From: Polyangium sp. (in: bacteria)
GTDB lineage: Bacteria > Myxococcota_A > Polyangia > Palsa-1104
Assembly: GCA_025450955.1 (NCBI GenBank)
Contig: JANWLJ010000103.1
Location: forward strand, 1-11,892
Length of the DNA: 11,892 nt
Direction: 5' to 3'
The stretch's first letter is position 1. Every line of letters begins with the position of its first letter. Below, piece by piece: positions 8,587-11,892 of the stretch. The position numbers were made by a program, and so were the translations under genes. The notes under the pieces were generated by a model. It did not search any database and was not told where the DNA came from. It was given only the letters and a program-made list of their open reading frames with translations.

Positions 8587-9494
8587 CTGATCGTGTAATC
8601 CAAGGTTGTGTTCTCGCCGCGACGCTCGAGCTGCACCGTCAGGTGGCTCGCGTTGCGCAGCTTGGTGAACACCTCGAGCGCCTTGTCGGGGCTCGACATG
8701 TCCATGCCGTTGATGGTCTTGACGGTGTCGCCGTTCTGCAGCCCAATCCTGCCGAAGATCGAGTTGGGCCGGATCGCGTAGAGCTTGAAGCCGTTCGGCT
8801 TGCCGTCTTTGATCGACGGCACCACCCGCGCGGCGGTCGCCAGCAGGGGGGGGTTCTGCAGCAGCTTGTCGACGAGCGCGCGATCGATCGTGCAGCTCGA
8901 CCCGCTGCAGTTGATGCCGGTCAGCTCGGGCTCGCCCGGCCCGTGCGGCACCGCCGGGATGTTCGAGGCCACGCGCGGAGGCGGCGGCGCGGTGCCGTCG
9001 AGCTCGAGATACTCGAGCCGCCCGGCGTTGCGCAGATAGACCCGCTTCTGCACCACCGCCACCACCGTCGCGCCCGTCGACGCCACCGACATTCCGCGGT
9101 TGTACATCGCGGGATCTTTTTCCTTGGTCGACAGATCGCGAATCACCGCCATCGACCACGCCTCGTCGGTGGGGCAGACCATGGTCGAGACCAGCTCGAG
9201 CTGCAGCGAGCTCTTCTGCGGCTCGTTCGACTGCGGACCGCCGGCCACCGGCTGCGCGACGATCGGCGCACAGCCCGAGCAAAAGACGTTGCGCTTGACG
9301 ATGTCCTCGCCGCTCTTGCCGTGCGCCTTGCTGGTCGCGGGAGGCGCGGCGCGATGGGTCGCCGCCGGCATGTCGTCACCGGCGAGAAAGCCGCCCTCGA
9401 TGAGATGCGCCGCCGCCCGGCCGCCGAACGCCGAGCAGATCCCCACGACCACGAGGTTCACGACCCAGAAGTACTTTTTGAGCAGGACGTCCAT
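8583..9494 (-). CDS. gspC: T2SS inner-membrane linker GspC with C-terminal PDZ domain
   Basis: GspC is a bitopic inner-membrane protein that binds the GspD N0 domain across the periplasm and takes part in substrate recognition. The 303-residue product has a short cytoplasmic N-terminus (MDVLLKKYF), one membrane helix (about 8-28), an Ala/Pro linker and a homology region (about 64-165) with DIVKRNVFCSGC and SSLQLELVSTMV. A C-terminal PDZ domain (about 212-303) includes GFKLYAIRPNSIFGRIGLQNGDTVKTINGMDM. Five periplasmic cysteines are present: 72 and 75 (C-x2-C), 107, and 196 and 201 (C-x4-C), which could form disulfides. ATG 9494 follows a candidate sigma54 promoter closely, so the leader would be only about 13 nt, with a poorly spaced AAGGG. 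It is the first gene of the operon. Confidence 0.93.
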   Translation of the reverse strand: MDVLLKKYFWVVNLVVVGICSAFGGRAAAHLIEGGFLAGDDMPAATHRAAPPATSKAHGKSGEDIVKRNVFCSGCAPIVAQPVAGGPQSNEPQKSSLQLELVSTMVCPTDEAWSMAVIRDLSTKEKDPAMYNRGMSVASTGATVVAVVQKRVYLRNAGRLEYLELDGTAPPPPRVASNIPAVPHGPGEPELTGINCSGSSCTIDRALVDKLLQNPPLLATAARVVPSIKDGKPNGFKLYAIRPNSIFGRIGLQNGDTVKTINGMDMSSPDKALEVFTKLRNASHLTVQLERRGENTTLDYTIR

Positions 9495-9517
9495 ATCCCT
9501 TGTACGGCCGCCTCAAC

Positions 9518-9533
9518 AGCAATGGAGGTGCCA
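9518..9533 (-). promoter_or_regulatory. Sigma54 (-24/-12) promoter for the gsp operon
   Basis: The minus strand reads TGGCAC-CTCCA-TTGCT. The GG and GC dinucleotides are exactly ten bases apart, as required, and both core blocks match the RpoN consensus TGGCAC-N5-TTGC. The predicted transcription start is near 9507, about 13 nt before gspC ATG 9494. The gene immediately upstream encodes a sigma54 activator, which strengthens the call. Confidence 0.85.
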
Positions 9534-9551
9534 GTCGAGGCAGCACAATTG

Positions 9552-9567
9552 ACCTTTAATTACAGGT
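9552..9567. promoter_or_regulatory. Imperfect 16-bp palindrome in the gspC promoter region
   Basis: ACCTTTAATTACAGGT is symmetrical in seven of eight base pairs and lies in an AT-rich patch (about 9547-9580) that stands out from the GC-rich surroundings. It is centred about 52 bp upstream of the predicted gspC transcription start. It could be an operator or a bendable spacer between enhancer and promoter. No specific protein can be named. Confidence 0.35.
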
Positions 9568-9595
9568 AGTTGAATTCTTCGCGCGCGACTTTCGT

Positions 9596-9608
9596 TGCCA
9601 ATTTGGCA
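9596..9608. promoter_or_regulatory. Perfect 13-bp palindrome, candidate activator (UAS) site
   Basis: TGCCAATTTGGCA is a perfect inverted repeat of two six-base arms around one central base. Its centre is about 95 bp upstream of the predicted start at the sigma54 promoter, the normal distance for an NtrC-type enhancer site. The Fis-type helix-turn-helix of the neighbouring regulator would bind a dyad of this kind. Binding is inferred from position only. Confidence 0.45.
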
Positions 9609-9620
9609 CACAGGGGTGGG

Positions 9621-11068
<1,448 letters not shown>

Positions 11069-11072
<4 letters not shown>

Positions 11073-11140
11073 TGGAGCACCCTCCGGGTGCACCGTGAGC
11101 AGTGACCATGGTTGATCGCAATTTCTTCGAAATTGCTCAT
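11069..11140 (-). CDS. Putative 23-aa upstream ORF coupled to the response regulator
   Basis: A short frame begins at ATG 11140 (MSNFEEIAINHGHC...) and ends with TGA 11069, overlapping the regulator's GTG start by four bases (GTGA). Its first codons form the downstream part of the hairpin at 11118-11136. No good Shine-Dalgarno site precedes it, whereas the regulator has its own. It may be a leader ORF or chance. No family is recognised. Confidence 0.25.
11080..11085 (-). promoter_or_regulatory. Ribosome binding site deciding the regulator's GTG start
   Basis: GGAGGG on the minus strand is seven bases before GTG 11072, immediately ahead of the first residues of the receiver domain. No upstream start in the same frame has comparable support. 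Confidence 0.7.
11118..11136. promoter_or_regulatory. Perfect 8-bp inverted repeat in the regulator leader
   Basis: GCAATTTC and GAAATTGC flank a three-base spacer, about 46-64 bases before the regulator's GTG. The repeat is AT-rich in a GC-rich region. As DNA it could be an operator for autoregulation; as RNA it would form a hairpin in the leader. No U-run follows, so it does not look like an intrinsic terminator. Confidence 0.5.
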
Positions 11141-11221
11141 GGACGGCTGCCCGTTGCGCGTTCCGGGCCAGGGGCCGGTTCGACTGCAAATTCAATTGGG
11201 TAGAGCAGCGCCACCGGCTCG

Positions 11222-11250
11222 ATCGTAGCCGGCCTCTGACAAACTGGCAA
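11222..11250 (-). promoter_or_regulatory. Candidate sigma70-type promoter for the response regulator
   Basis: On the minus strand TTGCCA (11245-11250) and TACGAT (11222-11227) are separated by 17 bp. They match the -35 and -10 consensus at five and four of six positions. The predicted transcript would have a leader of about 140 nt containing the hairpin and the small upstream ORF. Support is sequence resemblance only. Confidence 0.35.
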
Positions 11251-11275
11251 GCTCGCTAGGACAAAATGGCAGGGA

Positions 11276-11287
11276 GAGCGGCCGCTC
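11276..11287. other. 12-bp palindrome after the right-edge gene
   Basis: GAGCGGCCGCTC is a perfect palindrome about 21 bases past the stop of the right-edge gene. With CGGCCG at 11292-11297 it could form a six-pair stem and a 10-11-base loop in the transcript, with ATTTTGT some 10 bases downstream. It is a possible but weak terminator. Apart from the marked sites, the 11073-11308 gap shows nothing else. Confidence 0.25.
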
Positions 11288-11308
11288 GTCGGGTTCGGCC
11301 GGAGCGCG

Positions 11309-11892
11309 CTAGAAGGTGAGGCTGAAGCCGAGGGAGCCGCCATTCGCGCCGGCTTTGAGCGTCGGGGTGACCCGATCGATCCAGGCCAGGTGGTGCGCCT
11401 TCTTCCACTTGGAGTACTTGACCGCTTTGACGATCCCGACCGGCAACAGGATCGCGCCGGCGACGGTCATGCCGGCGCCGAAGACGTCGAGCGCGACCGC
11501 GCCCCAGGCTTCGCCGTAGTTCGGATTGTTGGGATCGAAGCAGCCGCCCTGGAAGGTGCAGTCGTTCCACAGCACCGACGAGGTGCCGAGAAAGATGAGG
11601 CCGAGCGGCAGGAAGATCGCGCCGACGATGATCTCGGCGACGCCGTTCTTCGGCTGCACCTGCACGGCGGGCGGCGTGGCGTAATAGACCGGCGGCGGCG
11701 CGTAATAGACCGGCGGCTGCTGGTAGCCGGGCGGCGGCGGCTGATAGCCGGGCGGCGGCGGTTGATATCCCGGCGGCGGCGGTTGATATCCCGGCGGCGG
11801 CGCCTCATGATAGACCGGCGTCGGAAGAGCACACGTATGAACACGAGACGCAGGATCGACTACCGGCGGCGGCGGCGGCTCTTGCGCGTGCG
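11309..11892 (-). CDS. Pro/Tyr-repeat exported protein with two hydrophobic segments (5' end missing)
   Basis: The frame is open from the right edge to TAG 11309, giving 193 visible residues; GTG 11665 is an internal codon, not a convincing start. At the edge the sequence reads HAQEPPPPP, like the end of a signal peptide (A-x-A|Q) that starts outside. Next come a non-repetitive stretch PASRVHTCALPT, four GYQ-ending Pro-rich heptads, then VYYAPPPVYYATPPA. The last ~118 residues hold two hydrophobic segments (GVAEIIVGAIFLPLGLIFLGTSSVLW and VALDVFGAGMTVAGAILLPVGIVKAV) around a CTFQGGC loop, and end GANGGSLGFSLTF, an outer-membrane-like Phe terminus. I do not recognise the family. PASRVHTCALPT coincides with adapter-like DNA, so the part before it may be misjoined. 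A link to the T2SS is not shown. Confidence 0.6.
   Translation of the reverse strand, partial: HAQEPPPPPVVDPASRVHTCALPTPVYHEAPPPGYQPPPPGYQPPPPGYQPPPPGYQQPPVYYAPPPVYYATPPAVQVQPKNGVAEIIVGAIFLPLGLIFLGTSSVLWNDCTFQGGCFDPNNPNYGEAWGAVALDVFGAGMTVAGAILLPVGIVKAVKYSKWKKAHHLAWIDRVTPTLKAGANGGSLGFSLTF
11720..11803. repeat. Four-copy 21-bp tandem repeat encoding (A/P)PPPGYQ
   Basis: Four adjacent 21-bp units encode APPPGYQ once and PPPPGYQ three times. The first two use GGA-TAT-CAA and the last two GGC-TAT-CAG or GGC-TAC-CAG, so the copies have diverged at synonymous sites while the peptide is kept. Two VYYA-type Pro-rich units follow, closer to the hydrophobic domain. Confidence 0.9.
11821..11851 (+). other. 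Illumina adapter-like sequence (possible assembly artefact)
   Basis: The plus strand begins TCGGAAGAGCACACGT, 16 bases identical to the common Illumina TruSeq 3' adapter. After one mismatch it continues TGAAC as in the adapter. Over 11821-11851 I count 26 of 31 identities to the remembered adapter sequence. It interrupts a Pro-rich coding repeat with unrelated residues. It is best treated as probable contamination or a misjoin. Confidence 0.65.

Noticed and set aside
9604..9609. TGGCAC on the plus strand as a divergent sigma54 promoter
   Set aside because: No TTGC at the required distance and no plus-strand gene follows; the bases belong to the 13-bp palindrome.
11155..11170. Possible second sigma54 promoter before the regulator (TGGCCC-N5-GCGCA on the minus strand)
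   Set aside because: The GG-N10-GC spacing fits but TGGCAC and TTGC are both degraded. Such a match is expected by chance in GC-rich DNA.
11073..11195. Extended N-terminus of the response regulator from 11195
   Set aside because: The added 41 residues match no domain; the receiver domain begins right after GTG 11072, which has GGAGGG upstream.
11720..11803. CRISPR-like array
   Set aside because: The repeats are contiguous 21-bp coding units without spacers, in frame with a protein.
11467..11844. Arg/Ser-rich minus-strand ORF overlapping the Pro-repeat protein
   Set aside because: It is the shifted frame of the CCG/CGG repeats (runs of RRR), and its first residues are encoded by the adapter-like bases.

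Overview
This window carries most of a type II secretion system (T2SS, general secretory pathway) operon from a GC-rich Gram-negative bacterium. Every gene I accept is on the minus strand, so the biological order runs from right to left. High GC content, strong G/C third-position bias, a proline-rich signal-peptide protein, a lone NtrC-type regulator and the style of the GspC and GspD sequences suggest Myxococcota or a related deltaproteobacterial lineage. That placement is an inference, not proof.

Layout, right to left. At 11309-11892 is the 3' part of a proline/tyrosine-repeat protein with two hydrophobic segments; its start lies beyond the right edge, and a stretch at 11821-11851 closely resembles an Illumina adapter. 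A 236-bp gap (11073-11308) holds a candidate vegetative promoter, a perfect AT-rich hairpin and a small upstream ORF. An NtrC-family sigma54-dependent response regulator (9621-11072) follows. The next gap (9495-9620) carries a near-perfect -24/-12 (sigma54) promoter directly before gspC, plus two palindromes that could be activator sites. Then come gspC, gspD, gspE, gspF, gspG, gspH, gspI, gspJ and the first 73 codons of gspK, which runs off the left edge.

How they work together. GspC and GspD form the periplasm-spanning link and the outer-membrane secretin. GspE (ATPase) and GspF (inner-membrane platform) drive assembly of the pseudopilus from GspG (major) and GspH, I, J and K (minor). GspL, M, N and the prepilin peptidase are not in the window. 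The genes are tightly packed: gspD/E and gspI/J share 1 bp, gspH/I and gspJ/K share 4 bp, gspE/F are 8 bp apart, gspG/H 13 bp and gspF/G 21 bp. The only sizeable internal gap, gspC to gspD, is bridged by a 29-codon mini-ORF with ATGA overlaps at both ends.

The leading observations are the sigma54 promoter with its adjacent activator, the relay-like mini-ORF flanked by 12-bp direct repeats, an MshEN-type (possible c-di-GMP-binding) domain on GspE, and the adapter-like sequence that casts doubt on the right end of the assembly.
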